Assembly (NCBI RefSeq): GCF_011602485.2
Contig: NZ_CP050022.2
Coordinates: forward strand, 3,182,001 to 3,246,000
From: Bradyrhizobium sp. 1(2017)
GTDB lineage: Bacteria > Pseudomonadota > Alphaproteobacteria > Rhizobiales > Xanthobacteraceae
DNA length: 64,000 nucleotides
Direction of reading: 5' to 3'
The notes beneath the pieces are model-generated. The model was not told the origin of the DNA and did no database searches. It saw nothing but the letters and a program-made list of their open reading frames with translations. This document shows, piece by piece, positions 1 to 9,800 of this stretch. The translations under genes and the position numbers were made by a program. Each line of letters starts with the position of its first letter. The first letter of the stretch is position 1.

Positions 1-1185
1 TTGCAGATATCGCGCGTCGTTCCATGCCTTCGGGATGAAACCGCCCTCGCGACGCTCCACCTTGCCGGCGGCAAGATAGTGGTGATAACCGCTGACGAAG
101 GTGCCGCGAGCGACCTCCGCTCTCACGTCGGAATTCACGCGCAGATAGAGCTCTTCGTTCCACCCGGGCGGCGGCGTGCCGTCCTGTCGGCCTTCGGCGC
201 GCCCGGCCGCAAGATAGTGGTGATAGCCGCTAACGAAGGTGCCTCGTCGAACTTCGGCGGCGACGTCAGGATAGATTCGAAGATATTGCGCCTCGTTCCA
301 GCCGGGTGGCGGCACTCCGTTCTGCCGACCCTCCGCGCGTCCGGCAGCAAGATAGTGGTGATAGCCGCTGACAAAGGTGCCTCGCCGGACTTCGGCGGCA
401 ACATCCGGATAAAGTCGAAGATAGAGCGCTTCATTCCAGCCTGGCGGGGGATCGTTCTCCGCCGTCCCGGCTGGTAGGCACTTCTCACGGTCGAGCGTCT
501 TGCAATCAGGGTCCGTGGAGGCTTCCGTGGGAGGCGCCGGCTGCGCCTCTGTGTGCGCCGATTCCCCGGACACGCGTGGCGCGCTGGAAGCAGAAGATTG
601 GCCGGCGTGATCGGGCCGGCGCTTGGCAAGCTCGGCCGTCAGAAAATCGGCGAAGGCCCGAACCCCGTCGCCGGAGAAGCGCCCCTCCAGATATGCCTGG
701 TCGCGCGGGAAGAAGATGTTGAAGCCGAAGAAATCGAGGCCGATCACGGCCTGCTTGAGTGGCGCGACCGATTGCGCGTGGAGAAACGCCAGCATGACCT
801 CGTAGCTGGTGGCCGAAGGCAGGCCGAAGTTGAAGACATTCTTGCCGTTCCATGCAGGATGTTGCGGATCGAGCGCGACCTCGGCGCGGGAGCTTCCCAA
901 TGTGACTGCGTCAGGCTTGATCCGCCGCACCTGATAAGGCTTCACGGCCGGATCGTGGTTTTCGTAGCGCGGCCGTACGACGTTGATCCCCGGAATGTCA
1001 GGGGTTCCGAACACGTAGTAGGGATCGACCAGTAGGATGAGCGCGGAGAGGGCGAGCGGCGGTATCGCTACAAATCCAATGAATCCGACGGTAAAGCGTC
1101 GAAAGCTGGAGACCATTGGCGATGCGGAATCGGCAGCCTTGCTGGTCGCAATGTCGAATGCGCTCACCTTGGTCGTGGCTCGCAT
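1..1185 (-). CDS. Membrane-anchored protein with 46-residue tandem repeats (3' end outside window)
   Basis: The minus strand reads open from an ATG at 1185 to the window edge (395 codons, C-terminus missing). A hydrophobic segment at about residues 31-55 looks like a signal anchor. It is followed by a GSSRAEVALDP motif that resembles the nucleophile region of SGNH-type hydrolase-like proteins. After a Pro/Ala/Ser-rich linker come at least three tandem copies of a 46-residue unit with the core PPPGWNEALYLRLYPDVAAE and a GYHHYLAAGRAEGR ending. At DNA level the copies are exactly 138 bp apart (the 9-mer gcaagatag starts at 71, 209 and 347), so recent duplication is likely. Such repeats are familiar from alphaproteobacterial surface or glycan-related proteins, but I cannot assign a function. 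Confidence 0.75.
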   Translation of the reverse strand, partial: MRATTKVSAFDIATSKAADSASPMVSSFRRFTVGFIGFVAIPPLALSALILLVDPYYVFGTPDIPGINVVRPRYENHDPAVKPYQVRRIKPDAVTLGSSRAEVALDPQHPAWNGKNVFNFGLPSATSYEVMLAFLHAQSVAPLKQAVIGLDFFGFNIFFPRDQAYLEGRFSGDGVRAFADFLTAELAKRRPDHAGQSSASSAPRVSGESAHTEAQPAPPTEASTDPDCKTLDREKCLPAGTAENDPPPGWNEALYLRLYPDVAAEVRRGTFVSGYHHYLAAGRAEGRQNGVPPPGWNEAQYLRIYPDVAAEVRRGTFVSGYHHYLAAGRAEGRQDGTPPPGWNEELYLRVNSDVRAEVARGTFVSGYHHYLAAGKVERREGGFIPKAWNDARYLQ

Positions 1186-1349
1186 GAGTTGACGTTGGAG
1201 GTTGAGCGCAACCTATCCAAGGACTCCACGAGGGTCAAATGCGCAGGACCGCGAACAGCAGCAAGCTATGTGCGCTGCTGGAGCTTGACGGTCCTGAACT
1301 TCCGCGCCATGGGGGCGGGTCGTGCAGAGGCTGCGTAGAGCCCGGGGAA

Positions 1350-2387
1350 TCACATCGGCTCGATGCCGATCCTCTTGATGATCCCGGCCCATTTCGTGGT
1401 TTCCGCGGTCATGAAACCCTTCAGCGCTTGTGAGTCCATCACCAGCGGCTCGGCACCTTGCTCCACGAAGAGGGCGCGAACCTTCGGATCGTTCGCGGCT
1501 TCGACCATGGTGGCATAGAGCTTGTCGATCACGGCTTTGCCGGTGCCGGCTGGGGCGAGCAGCGCGAGCCACGCCGCGCTTTCGTATTCCTTAAGGCCGG
1601 CCTCCGCCGCCGTCGGCACGTCCGGCAGCGCTGTCAGGCGCTTGTCGCTGGCAACAGCGAGCGGGCGCGCATCGCCGCTCTTGATCAGGCCGATGACATT
1701 CGGCAAGAGCTGGAAGCCCAGCGGAACCTGGCTCGCGATGAAATCCGGCGTGTAAGCGGCAATGTTGCGGTAGGGAACGTGAGTGAGTTCGGTGCCCGTC
1801 AGCTGCTCGAAATAGGCGGCTGCGAGGTGTTGCGACGATCCGACGCCGACCGTCCCGTAATTCAGCTCTCGCGGGTGAGCCTTGGCGTAGTCGATCAGCT
1901 CGGGCAGGGATTTCGGCGGCAGCCTCGAATTGATCACGATGACGTTCGGCAACGTGGCGAACAGGCCGATCGGGGCAAAATCCTTCAACGGGTCGTAAGG
2001 CAGCTCCTTGTAGAGCGACTTGTTGGCAGCCAATGGGCCGGAGGTGCTCATCAGCAACGTGTAGCCGTCGGGGGCTGCATGCGCTGCGGCCGCCGTGCCG
2101 ATATTGCCGCCGGCGCCGGGGCGATTGTCGACCACGAAGGCCTGCCCGACTGACGCGGACATGCGGTTGAGCAGGATGCGTGTGATCACGTCGCTCGCGC
2201 TGCCGCCGGCAAAGGGCACGAGCATCTGGATGGGTCGTGCGGGATAGTCTTGCGCTTGTGTCGGACGGAGCCCGGCGGCCAGAAACGCGCCTGCGCCAAG
2301 CGATAGCAAAGACCTGCGGTCGGGGCGAAACCCCTCAGCGGCCGGCGCCGTGATGTCCGTGAAATTGCTGCGACCGAACCTTGGCAT
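1350..2387 (-). CDS. Tripartite tricarboxylate transporter substrate-binding protein (Bug/TctC family)
   Basis: A periplasmic binding protein of 345 residues. The N-terminus has a twin-arginine-like signal (DRRSLLSLGAGAFLAAG, then AQDYPARPI), followed by the usual Bug-family stretches VPFAGGSASD, VDNRPGAGGNIG and GTVGVGSSQH. Family members bind carboxylates such as citrate, aromatic acids or nicotinate, usually for a TctAB membrane pair, which is not in this window. I chose the ATG at 2387 because GGGAGA lies 10 bases upstream; a longer frame to 2534 exists but gives an atypical leader. It lies downstream of the LysR gene in the same orientation, so it probably supplies or senses the substrate of the adjoining pathway. 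Confidence 0.9.
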   Translation of the reverse strand: MPRFGRSNFTDITAPAAEGFRPDRRSLLSLGAGAFLAAGLRPTQAQDYPARPIQMLVPFAGGSASDVITRILLNRMSASVGQAFVVDNRPGAGGNIGTAAAAHAAPDGYTLLMSTSGPLAANKSLYKELPYDPLKDFAPIGLFATLPNVIVINSRLPPKSLPELIDYAKAHPRELNYGTVGVGSSQHLAAAYFEQLTGTELTHVPYRNIAAYTPDFIASQVPLGFQLLPNVIGLIKSGDARPLAVASDKRLTALPDVPTAAEAGLKEYESAAWLALLAPAGTGKAVIDKLYATMVEAANDPKVRALFVEQGAEPLVMDSQALKGFMTAETTKWAGIIKRIGIEPM

Positions 2388-2596
2388 CCCGGACGAATCT
2401 CCCGACTGTGTCTTATTCCACGAGCCATGGAACCGTCTGGGACGAGCGTCGTCCGGATGAGCGCCAGGTCGCGATTTTCTGCGCCTGAACCATAGTTGGC
2501 AGATCGATGAGGCCGTCATGCCGGCTCGTCTCAAAACTTACCAGCCCGTCTCATTTTGCAGTGGCGCGGCAACTTGTCCGGCGGGCAATTCGCAGA

Positions 2597-3583
2597 TCAG
2601 GTGACCGCCTTGCTCCGCGGCTTGCGACGTCCTCTTCGGGACGGCGAGATCGTGCCCCGGGCGTGCGGCTCCGCGAATTCCCACGCCGCTTTCGCTGCGT
2701 GCGCAAGATCGTGGCTGATGACGTCGAGCACGGCTTTTGCCGCGACCGACACTGCTCGTCGCGGGTGATGCACCCAGGCGATCGAGCGCACGATCCCCTG
2801 CGCGTCGAAGCGGTGGGCGCGGATGGTCCCGCTGGCGAGCGATTGCCGGAGCGCAATGGTCGGCAGCACCGTTGCGAAATCGGTGGTCGCGATGACGTCG
2901 CAGAGGGCGGGCAGGGTGTCGAGCTCGAGCCGCGGGTGCAGGTCGATGCCGATTGCGGCGGCATGTTCGTCCAGGATCAGTCGCAGGCCGTGCCGCTTGG
3001 AGGGCAACACGAGGTCGACATTCGCGATGTGATCGAAGCGCAATTTGGCGGGCGGCCGGATCGGACCGTCCTTCCGGCAGGCAAACACCATCTCCTCGTC
3101 CATGATGTGATGGGCGGCGAGCGGCGTCCTTCGGCGCGGCACGTTGATCAGCGCAAAATCGAGCTGACCGCTATTGACCCAGTCGATCAGCGTCTCGGTG
3201 TAGCCTTCGCACGCGGAGAGCATGATCTCGGGATAGCGACGGGCAACCGTCGCCGACGAGCTCGCCATGGTGCTCTGCGCGACCGAAGTGATCAGCCCCA
3301 CTGAGACACGGCCCGATATGCGGCCGCCGAGCTGCGCCATTTCCTGCCGGGCATGCTCCGCATCGCGAACGATCGGCGCCGTGAGGCGCACCAAGGCTTC
3401 GCCGGCGCTGGTCAGCGTCATGCCCTGGACGCTGCGGTCGAACAGTTTCTGACCGAGCTCGGCCTCGAGCTTCGCGATCTGCATGCTCAGCGCCGGCTGC
3501 ACGATGTTGAGCTGGCGTGCGGCCCGGGTGACGTTCTTCTCCTCGGCCAGGCACAGGAAATATTGCATCTGCCTGAGTTCCAC
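2597..3583 (-). CDS. LysR-family transcriptional regulator of the UbiX/UbiD cluster
   Basis: The N-terminal winged helix reads ELRQMQYFLCLAEE followed by NVTRAARQLNIVQPALS, a typical LysR helix-turn-helix, then a C-terminal inducer-binding domain. I prefer the GTG start at 3583, because it aligns with the usual M-E-L-R-Q start and has AAGGA 8 bases upstream; an ATG at 3625 would add 14 residues. It is transcribed away from the ubiX-like gene across a short AT-rich gap that holds a perfect inverted repeat. It therefore probably controls the divergent catabolic genes and itself, with a pathway carboxylate or CoA intermediate as effector (inference). Confidence 0.9.
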   Translation of the reverse strand: MELRQMQYFLCLAEEKNVTRAARQLNIVQPALSMQIAKLEAELGQKLFDRSVQGMTLTSAGEALVRLTAPIVRDAEHARQEMAQLGGRISGRVSVGLITSVAQSTMASSSATVARRYPEIMLSACEGYTETLIDWVNSGQLDFALINVPRRRTPLAAHHIMDEEMVFACRKDGPIRPPAKLRFDHIANVDLVLPSKRHGLRLILDEHAAAIGIDLHPRLELDTLPALCDVIATTDFATVLPTIALRQSLASGTIRAHRFDAQGIVRSIAWVHHPRRAVSVAAKAVLDVISHDLAHAAKAAWEFAEPHARGTISPSRRGRRKPRSKAVT

Positions 3584-3630
3584 GGGGCCTGTCCTTCGGT
3601 AGACGATATTGCTCCAAATCATCATTTCAG

Positions 3631-3654
3631 ATGATTGATGATATAATCAATCAT
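3631..3654. promoter_or_regulatory. Perfect 9-bp inverted repeat, candidate LysR operator
   Basis: The arms are ATGATTGAT and ATCAATCAT, separated by GATATA. The repeat lies between the divergent LysR gene and the ubiX-like gene, in an AT-rich patch that contrasts with the GC-rich surroundings. It contains the T-N11-A arrangement expected of LysR boxes. It overlaps the alternative upstream start of the LysR gene, which supports the downstream GTG start. Confidence 0.6.
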
Positions 3655-3723
3655 TATTTGTGCTGATGGATGCGATTACCTAGTCTCGCGGCGGGCATGT
3701 CCCAGGGAGCGAAAATCAGACAG

Positions 3724-4344
3724 ATGCAGGACTCAACGCCCAAGCGGATGATCATCGGCATTTCCGGCGCTTCCGGCGTCACCTATGGCGTGCGCCTGCT
3801 TCAGCTCCTGCGCAACGCCGGCGTCGAGACGCATCTGGTGATGTCGAAGACCGCCGAGCTGACCTTTGCCTACGAGACCGACCTGAAGATCGCGGAGGTG
3901 AGGGAACTCGCCAATGTCTGCCATGCGATCGACGACATGGCCTCGGCGATTTCCAGCGGGTCGTTCCGCACTGCCGGCATGATCGTGGCGCCGTGCTCGA
4001 TGCGCTCGATGTCCGAGATCGCCTCGGGCGTGACCACGACGCTGCTCACCCGTGCCGCCGACGTCGTCCTCAAGGAGCGCCGACGTCTGGTGCTGATGGT
4101 GCGCGAGACGCCGCTCCATACCGGACATCTCAGGACAATGACCGCGTTGTCCGAGATGGGCGCGATCATCGCGCCGCCGATGCCGGCCTTCTACGCCAAG
4201 CCCGAGAACCTCGAAGACATGGTCGAGCACACCGTCGGCCGCGTGCTCGACCTGTTCGACATCGATATCGGCGTCGTGCGCCGCTGGGGCGAGGACGAGG
4301 CGCTCAAGCGCCGTTCGCCGACGTTGCGCAAGATCGCGCCCTGA
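3724..4344 (+). CDS. UbiX-like flavin prenyltransferase
   Basis: A 206-residue protein with the FMN-binding start MIIGISGASG, then MSKTAELTF, APCSMRSMSEIASG and RETPLHTGH, all characteristic of UbiX/Pad1. These enzymes attach a dimethylallyl group to FMN to make prenylated FMN, the cofactor of UbiD decarboxylases. The start at 3724 gives the family's usual length; in-frame ATGs at 3670 and 3697 would add unusual leaders. The UbiD-like partner starts 26 bases after the stop, so the two are almost certainly co-transcribed and this copy serves the catabolic decarboxylase. Confidence 0.93.
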   Translation: MQDSTPKRMIIGISGASGVTYGVRLLQLLRNAGVETHLVMSKTAELTFAYETDLKIAEVRELANVCHAIDDMASAISSGSFRTAGMIVAPCSMRSMSEIASGVTTTLLTRAADVVLKERRRLVLMVRETPLHTGHLRTMTALSEMGAIIAPPMPAFYAKPENLEDMVEHTVGRVLDLFDIDIGVVRRWGEDEALKRRSPTLRKIAP

Positions 4345-4370
4345 TCTGAAGACCTGAAGAAAGATCCTAC

Positions 4371-5792
4371 ATGCAAATGGAAACTCCGGCCGGAAAGAGC
4401 GCCAAGGCGCAAGCTGACCTGCGTGGCTGGCTCGCTTATCTCGCCGAGCGCGGCAAGCTCGCCGTTGCTCGCGAGGGCATCGGGCTGGCCGATGAGCTCG
4501 CCGCAATCGCCAAGCGGCTGGAGCGCGACAGCGCCGTGCTGTTTCCGCGCCCCGACGGCCACGCGATTCCCGTCGTCGCCAACCTCTTTGCCGGCCGCGA
4601 CTGGGTCGCCGAGTCCATCGGCGTCACCGAAGACCAGTTGCTGCCGCACTTCCTCGCCGCTGCGAGCCACCCGCTGCCGACCCATGAGGTGCCGAGCGGG
4701 CCGGTGCAGGAGGTCGTCCATGAAGACGTCGACTTGCTCCGCCAGCTTCCGGTGCCCAAGCACAATGAACGCGACAGCGGTCCCTACATCACGGCGGGAT
4801 TGCTGATCGCCCGTAATCCGAAGACCGGCGTGCAGAACGTCTCGATCCATCGTTGCCAGATCAGCAGCAAGAACCGTATCGGCGTATTGCTGCTGCCGCG
4901 GCACACTTTCTCCTATTATCGCCTCGCCGAAGAGCTGGGGCAGGCGCTGGAGATCGCAATCGTCATCGGCGCGCATCCGGCGCTGCTGCTGGCCTCGCAG
5001 GCGATCGCGGCGCTCGACGAGGACGAGATGGCGATTGCCGGGGCGCTGTTGGGCTCGCCGGTGGACGTCATCAAATGCCGCACCAATTCGGTCCGTGTGC
5101 CCGCCCACGCCGAGATCGTGATCGAGGGGCGGATCCTGCAGGGCGTGCGCGAGCCCGAAGGGCCGTTCGGCGAGTTTCCCCAATATTACGGCCCGCGTGC
5201 CAATCGCGAGGTGATCGAGGTCGATGCGATCACGCATCGCAAGGCGCCGATCTTCCATACCATCGTCGGCGGCGGCTTCGAGCATCTGATCCTCGGCGGC
5301 GTGCCGCGCGAGGCGACGCTGCTCCAGCATCTGCGCCGCAGTTTTCCCAACGTGCTCGACGTTCGCCTCACGCGCGGCGGCACCTGCCGTTATCATCTCG
5401 CGATCAGGATCGACAAGGCCAATGACGGCGAGCCGAAGAACGTCATGATGTGCGCCTTCGGTGCACATTACGACATCAAGCAGGTGATTGTGGTGGACAA
5501 GGACGTCGACATCTCCTCGCCCGAGGAGATCGAGTGGGCGGTCGCGACGCGCTTCCAGGCCGATCGCGACCTCATGGTGGTCGCGGGCGCGCTCGGCTCG
5601 AAGCTCGATCCGACAACCGACAACGGCGTCAGCGCCAAGATGGGCCTCGATGCGACCGCGCCGCTCAGCGCACCCGAGCTCGCGTTCAAGCGCATCCGCG
5701 TCAAGGGCGAGGAGGAGGTCGATCTGGCGATGGCCCTGCAGGCCGACCCGAGCGCGGCCGTCGCGCGATTGCTGGCCGAGGCGCGGTCATGA
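4371..5792 (+). CDS. UbiD-family prenyl-FMN-dependent decarboxylase
   Basis: A 473-residue protein of standard UbiD length. The signature EPEGPFGEFPQYYG supplies E263 and E268, and IHRCQI supplies R161, matching the Arg/Glu/Glu catalytic set. Family members reversibly decarboxylate aromatic, heteroaromatic or alpha,beta-unsaturated acids. It follows its cofactor-making partner and precedes an AraC regulator, a molybdenum hydroxylase and CoA-dependent genes. That suggests removal of a carboxyl group from an aromatic or heteroaromatic acid. The substrate cannot be read from sequence. It is unlikely to be the ubiquinone-pathway enzyme because of this setting. Confidence 0.92.
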   Translation: MQMETPAGKSAKAQADLRGWLAYLAERGKLAVAREGIGLADELAAIAKRLERDSAVLFPRPDGHAIPVVANLFAGRDWVAESIGVTEDQLLPHFLAAASHPLPTHEVPSGPVQEVVHEDVDLLRQLPVPKHNERDSGPYITAGLLIARNPKTGVQNVSIHRCQISSKNRIGVLLLPRHTFSYYRLAEELGQALEIAIVIGAHPALLLASQAIAALDEDEMAIAGALLGSPVDVIKCRTNSVRVPAHAEIVIEGRILQGVREPEGPFGEFPQYYGPRANREVIEVDAITHRKAPIFHTIVGGGFEHLILGGVPREATLLQHLRRSFPNVLDVRLTRGGTCRYHLAIRIDKANDGEPKNVMMCAFGAHYDIKQVIVVDKDVDISSPEEIEWAVATRFQADRDLMVVAGALGSKLDPTTDNGVSAKMGLDATAPLSAPELAFKRIRVKGEEEVDLAMALQADPSAAVARLLAEARS

Positions 5793-5916
5793 GCCGATTA
5801 CCGCCCGGGAGTGACTTGCGCCCGTTTGCGCCGTTGGAATATGAAGCGGGGGCCGCGTATAGTGCCGCGCCAACAAGCCAATCATTTTGCAGCGCAATGC
5901 TGGGAGGAACAAACTG

Positions 5917-6756
5917 ATGTCGACGGCCCTGCGCATCGCTCATGGCGCTTTCGGCAGGGTCGCTCTGCTCGACATGGACCGTTCGCTGGTCCGCCACGCC
6001 CATCATCACTGCCATGTGCTGCTCAAGGTCGAGGGCGCAGACACCCAGTTCCTGGTCGGTGACCAGACCACGCCGCTGACGGACACCGCCGCCGTCCTCG
6101 TCGACGGCTGGAAGCCGCACGCCTATGTGCACGACGTCAACCGTCCGCGCACGCTCATCATGGCGCTCTATATCGAGCCGGAATGGCTGAAGGAGTTCCG
6201 TCCCGGATGGGCGGCGAGCGGCGCGCCGGGCTTCTTCGAGCGGCCGTCCGGGGAAGTGTCGCCGCGCATCCGCCAGCTCACCCTGCATCTTGCGGCCGAA
6301 ATGATGGCGAACCCGGATGCGGTGCGCACACACGAGCAGACGCTGTCGGACCTCATGATCGCGGTGATCGAGCGTTTCACCCCCTGGCGCAGTTTTCCCA
6401 CCTCGATCCGCGGCATGAGCGCGGTGAGCTGCGACTGGCGGATCCGGCGCGCCATGGACGCGATGCGGACGCACGACTCCTATGGCAACGTCGACCAGTT
6501 CGTGAAGGGCGCGGGCCTGTCGCGCGCGCAGTTCTTCCGCTTGTTCGAGACCTCGCTCGGGGTTTCGCCAAAACTCTATCTCAACGTCGTCCGCATGGAG
6601 CGTGCACTCGATGCGGTGATGCGTGAGGACACCCCGCTTGGCGAGCTCAGCGAGCGTTTTGGCTTCCCCGAGCCCGCGCATTTCACGCGCTTCTTCCGTG
6701 ACCACGCCGGGGTCAGCCCGCGCGAGTTTCGCAACGTCTCGCGTCTTGCGGGTTGA
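5917..6756 (+). CDS. AraC-family transcriptional regulator
   Basis: A 279-residue protein with an N-terminal cupin-like sensor (HAHHHCHVLLKVEGAD) and a C-terminal double helix-turn-helix (VDQFVKGAGLSRAQFFRLFE, then LGELSERFGFPEPAHFTRFF). The ATG at 5917 is preceded by GGGAGGA with 8 bases of spacing, a better start than the upstream in-frame ATG at 5887. It sits between the ubiD-like gene and the molybdenum hydroxylase genes, so it is a second local regulator besides the LysR protein. Confidence 0.9.
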   Translation: MSTALRIAHGAFGRVALLDMDRSLVRHAHHHCHVLLKVEGADTQFLVGDQTTPLTDTAAVLVDGWKPHAYVHDVNRPRTLIMALYIEPEWLKEFRPGWAASGAPGFFERPSGEVSPRIRQLTLHLAAEMMANPDAVRTHEQTLSDLMIAVIERFTPWRSFPTSIRGMSAVSCDWRIRRAMDAMRTHDSYGNVDQFVKGAGLSRAQFFRLFETSLGVSPKLYLNVVRMERALDAVMREDTPLGELSERFGFPEPAHFTRFFRDHAGVSPREFRNVSRLAG

Positions 6757-6886
6757 TTTTGCGCCGCACGCGCCTGCAAATGAGACGATTTGGTAAGTCG
6801 TGAGAACGGGCGGTATGGGCCCTGCATCCCCGTCCTGACAAACGTCACCGTCGCGTCAAAGAACGCGTCGGGAGGGTTGCCGGGAC

Positions 6887-9800
6887 ATGGTGCAGGCTGC
6901 GGTTCGATCCGCAAATTCAGTCGATCAGAGTGGCGAGACGGCATGGGTCGGGCGTTCGATCGAACGCGTCGAGGACGCTGCGCTGCTCAGCGGCCGTGGC
7001 CGCTTCATCGACGATCTCGGCGTTCAGCCCGGCACGTTGCACGCCGCGATCTTGCGCTCGCCGCACGCACATGCCGACATTCTCTCGATTGACGTCGAAG
7101 CGGCAAGCCGGCTGCCGGGCGTTGCGGCGGTTCTGACCGGCCGCGACGTCAAGGCCGTCACCACGAGCCTCGTCGTCGGCGTGAAGGCGCCGGTCGAGTG
7201 CTGGCCGATCGCGATGGACCGTGTGCGCTATGTCGGCGAGCCCGTCGCGGTCATCGTGGCCACCGACCGCGCCCGCGCCGAGGACGCGGCCGAGCTGATC
7301 AACGTCGAATACCGCCCGCGTGGCGCGGTCGTCGATCCGCTTGGCGCGATCGCACCTGATGCGCCGGTGCTGCACGACGGCTTTCCCGGCAATCTCGCCA
7401 GCGACCGTGCCTTCCGCTATGGCGATCCCGAAAAGGCCTTTGCGGACGCGCCGCATCGCTTTTCCATCGACATCAGATATCCCCGCAATTCCTGCACGCC
7501 GATCGAAACCTATGGCGTCGTGGCCTCGCACGATGCCGGCGAGGACGCTTACGACGTGATCGCCAATTTCCAGGGTCCGTTCAGCATCCACACCGTGATC
7601 GCGCGCGCCCTCAAAGTGCCGGGCAACCGGCTGCGGTTGCGCACGCCGCCGGAGTCCGGCGGCAGTTTTGGCGTCAAGCAGGGCGTGTTTCCCTACATCG
7701 TGCTGATCGCCGCCGCCGCGCGCGTCACAGGACGGCCGGTGAAGTGGATCGAGGACCGGCTCGAGCATCTCACTGCATCGGTCTCGGCGACCAACCGCGC
7801 GACGACCCTGGCCGCGGCGGTCGCGGCCGACGGGAAGATTCTCGCGCTCGACTGGGACCAGGTCGAGGATTGCGGCGCTCATTTGCGCGCGCCGGAGCCG
7901 GCGACGCTCTATCGCATGCACGGCAATCTGACCGGCGCCTACGACATCGGCCACGTCAGGATCCGCAACCGTGTCGTCGTCACCAACAAGACGCCGACCG
8001 GCCTCAATCGCGGCTTTGGCGGGCCGCAGGTCTATTTCGCGCTGGAGCGGCTGGTACAGCGGATCGCGATTGGCCTCGGGCTCGATCCGCTCGATGTCAT
8101 CAAGCGCAATCTGATCGATGCGGGCGCATTTCCCTATCGCACCGCGACCGGCGCCTTGCTCGATTCCGGAAATTATCGGGAAGCCGTCGCGCGTGCGGTT
8201 GAGCAGGGCAAGCTTGCCGAGCTGAGAGCGCGGCGCGACGAGGCGCGGGCGCATGGCCGACTCTACGGCATCGGCTTCACCGCGGTGGTCGAGCCCAGCG
8301 TGTCCAACATGGGCTACATCACGACGGTGCTGACGGCGGCCGAGCGCCGCAAGGCCGGGCCGAAGAACGGTGCGCAGGCGACCGCGACCGTCGGGCTCGA
8401 TCCGGTCGGCAGCGTCACCGTTCACGTCGCTTCCGTGCCGCAGGGGCAGGGTCATCGCACCGTGCTGTCGCAGGTCGTCGCCGACGTCTTCGGCCTCCAG
8501 CCCAAGGACATTCGCGTCAACACCGAGATCGACACCGCCAAGGACGCCTGGTCGATCGCGTCAGGCAACTACGCCAGCCGTTTCGCCGCGGCGGTGGCGG
8601 GCACGGCGAAGCTCGCGGCCGAACGCGTTGCCGGGCGTCTCGCCCGTATTGCCGCGAGCCAGCTCAATGTCGAGGCCGCCGACATCGTGTTCGCGAAAGG
8701 CTTCGTTGCCTCCAGGCACAATCCGGAGAACCGCATCGCGTTCTCGCGCGTCGCCGCGCTCAGCCATTGGTCGCCGGGCTCGCTGCCTGACGATGCCGGC
8801 CAGACCATTCGCGAAACCGTGTTCTGGACGCCGCCCGAGCTGACCCCGCCCGATGAGGACGATCGCATCAATTCCTCGCTCTGCCACGGCTTCATCTTCG
8901 ACTTCTGCGGCGTCGAGATCGACCGCACCACGCTTGAGACGCGGATCGATCGTTACGTCACCATGCACGATTGCGGCACCATCCTGCATCCCGGCATGGT
9001 CAACGGCCAGATCCGCGGTGGTTTCGCCCAGGCGCTCGGTGCTGCGCTGTACGAGGAATACGCCTACGCCGACGATGGCAGCTTCCTCACGGGAACGCTC
9101 GCCGATTATCTGCTGCCGACCACGACGGAGGTGCCCGAGCCCGAAATCATCCACATGGAGACGCCGTCGCCATTTACGCCGCTCGGCGCAAAAGGTGTCG
9201 GCGAAGGCAATTGCATGTCGACGCCGGTCTGTCTCGCCAACGCGGTCGCCGATGCGCTCGGCGTTGCGGACGTCACTTTGCCGCTGGTGCCGGCACGCCT
9301 TGCCGAGTTGGTGCGCGGCGCCGAGCCGCCGCCCCCCGCAGGGGGCATTGCGGCCGCGCCCGCGCGCGAAAGCGACCGGCGGCTGCGCGGCGAAGGGCAG
9401 GCCTCGGTCAAGGGTGCACCCGAGCAGGTCTGGGCGATGCTGCTCGATCCCGCCACGCTGCAATCCGTCATTCCGGGTTGTCAGCGCGTCGACAAGGTCA
9501 CGGACACGCATTTCCGCGCCGACGTCACGCTTGGCATCGGTCCCGTCACGGGACGCTATCGCGCCGACGTCGAACTGTTCGATCTCGACCCGCCCCGCGC
9601 AGTCACCTTGCGCGGAGGCGCCACCGGCGCACTCGGCTTCGGCAGTGCCGAGGGGCGGATTACGCTCACCCCCGACGGCGATGGCGGGACGAAACTGACC
9701 TACAGCTACGACGCTGCGATCGGCGGCAAGGTCGCGAGCATCGGCGGCCGCCTGCTCGATGGCGCGACGCGGGTGATCATCGGCCAGTTCTTCACCGCGC

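Noticed and set aside
1..460. CRISPR-like or tandem DNA array at the window start
   Set aside because: The 138-bp repeats are in frame within one protein and have no spacer variation, so they are protein repeats.
1213..1572. Open frames between and across the TctC-type gene (both strands)
   Set aside because: They are shadows of the 1350-2387 gene in GC-rich sequence, with no ribosome sites or recognisable domains.
3632..3653. FixK box at the ubiX/LysR palindrome (TTGAT...ATCAA)
   Set aside because: The spacing is 6, not 4 bases. The LysR context explains the site better.
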